Translations under genes and position numbers: made by a program
Shown: piece by piece, positions 28,846-29,096 of the stretch
Position numbering within the stretch: position 1 is the first letter of the stretch
Layout: every line of letters begins with the position of its first letter
The notes under the pieces: model-generated
Told to the model about the DNA's origin: nothing
The model's input: the letters and a program-made list of their open reading frames with translations, nothing else
The model's database searches: none
From: a virus
DNA: 29,096 nucleotides
Virus record (IMG/VR): IMGVR_UViG_3300042879_003095
Span: 1 to 29,096 of that record
Reading direction: 5' to 3' (one strand)

Positions 28846-29096
28846 ATGAACGAATCTTGGCCAATGCTAAATACATCTATGCTTAGACCATCTGGTAAAG
28901 CAAAGGACGAAGTATCTTTATCAGATATTACAAATATGCTGAAGAATCGTTCATCTGAACCAGCCACTATGGAATATAATTCTGAAGATGTAAAGGAACT
29001 GGAAAAATTTTGTAATGAACACGGTATTCTTGGCGTGAATTTTGGCAAGATGAATCCAAGAGCAGCACTCAATATGCTAAAAGGAAAAATGGGAGT
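28846..29096 (+). CDS. Unknown protein, truncated by the window end
   Basis: At least 83 codons are open from the ATG at 28846 to the window edge. The start reads MNESWPMLNTSMLRPSGKAK, followed by a helical, polar region (VSLSDITNMLKNRSSEPATM, EDVKELEKFCNEHGILGVNF) and GKMNPRAALNMLKGKMG. There is no recognised domain in the visible part. The ATG follows the AT-rich TATATAT stretch without an obvious Shine-Dalgarno, and a TATAAATA late-promoter-like box lies 44 nt upstream. Confidence 0.65.
   Translation, partial: MNESWPMLNTSMLRPSGKAKDEVSLSDITNMLKNRSSEPATMEYNSEDVKELEKFCNEHGILGVNFGKMNPRAALNMLKGKMG

Noticed and set aside
1-29096. CRISPR arrays, insertion sequences, integrase or attachment sites
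   Set aside because: No regularly spaced repeats, transposase or integrase motifs, or terminal inverted repeats were found; apart from the tmRNA no tRNA-like cloverleaf was seen by eye.

Overview
The window is AT-rich, densely packed DNA that reads as part of the genome of a large tailed phage, distantly T4-like, infecting a Gram-negative host. T4-type genes are recognisable: RNA ligase 1, a gp62-like clamp-loader small subunit and a dNMP kinase. dUTPase, a UV-damage endonuclease, a RecB/Cas4-like nuclease and many very small genes are also present. An outer-membrane porin-like protein and 3,6-dideoxyhexose (O-antigen-type) sugar genes point to a Gram-negative host. No structural or packaging genes lie in this window, so the exact lineage stays open.

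Layout. 1-1003 (minus): a metallophosphoesterase cut by the window edge, translationally coupled to a cyclic-phosphate-processing receiver (cREC) protein. 1004-1798: no protein gene. This stretch holds divergent promoters, a candidate structured RNA closed by a 13-bp helix (1138-1316), and a complete one-piece tmRNA (1327-1707) with its own 22-residue tag. 1799-6120: porin-like protein, UV endonuclease, small protein, RNA ligase 1, zinc-ribbon protein, small protein and HNH endonuclease, mostly single genes each with its own sigma70-like promoter. 6162-8219: a membrane/coiled-coil protein, gp62-like protein, conserved phage protein and dNMP kinase. 8216-10054: a minus-strand acidic protein, a PD-(D/E)XK nuclease and a ribbon-helix-helix protein.

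10100-25861 is an almost unbroken co-directional block of about 15.8 kb for glycan metabolism: ten glycosyltransferase-like proteins, two SAM methyltransferases (one FkbM type), a shortened nucleotide-sugar dehydrogenase homologue, an RfbH/E1-type dehydrase that keeps the full [2Fe-2S] cysteine pattern, an SDR sugar epimerase/reductase and a sulfotransferase. Many neighbours overlap by 4 bp (ATGA/GTGA). Together they could build and decorate (methyl, sulfate) an unusual oligosaccharide on the virion, phage DNA or host envelope. 25851-29096 holds a small gene, dUTPase with a C-terminal extension, two tiny genes, a bidirectional terminator, a convergent GMP reductase with a repeat operator, an HExxH metallopeptidase and a gene cut by the window end.

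Three themes stand out. (1) RNA repair and ribosome rescue genes sit together in the first 5 kb (phosphoesterase + cREC + tmRNA + RNA ligase). (2) Promoters of the form TTGACA-N16-TAnnnT end 6-7 nt before the start codon of several genes, so the mRNAs should be leaderless. (3) The glycan island is large and chemically rich. All identifications come from reading motifs by eye; no database search was run.
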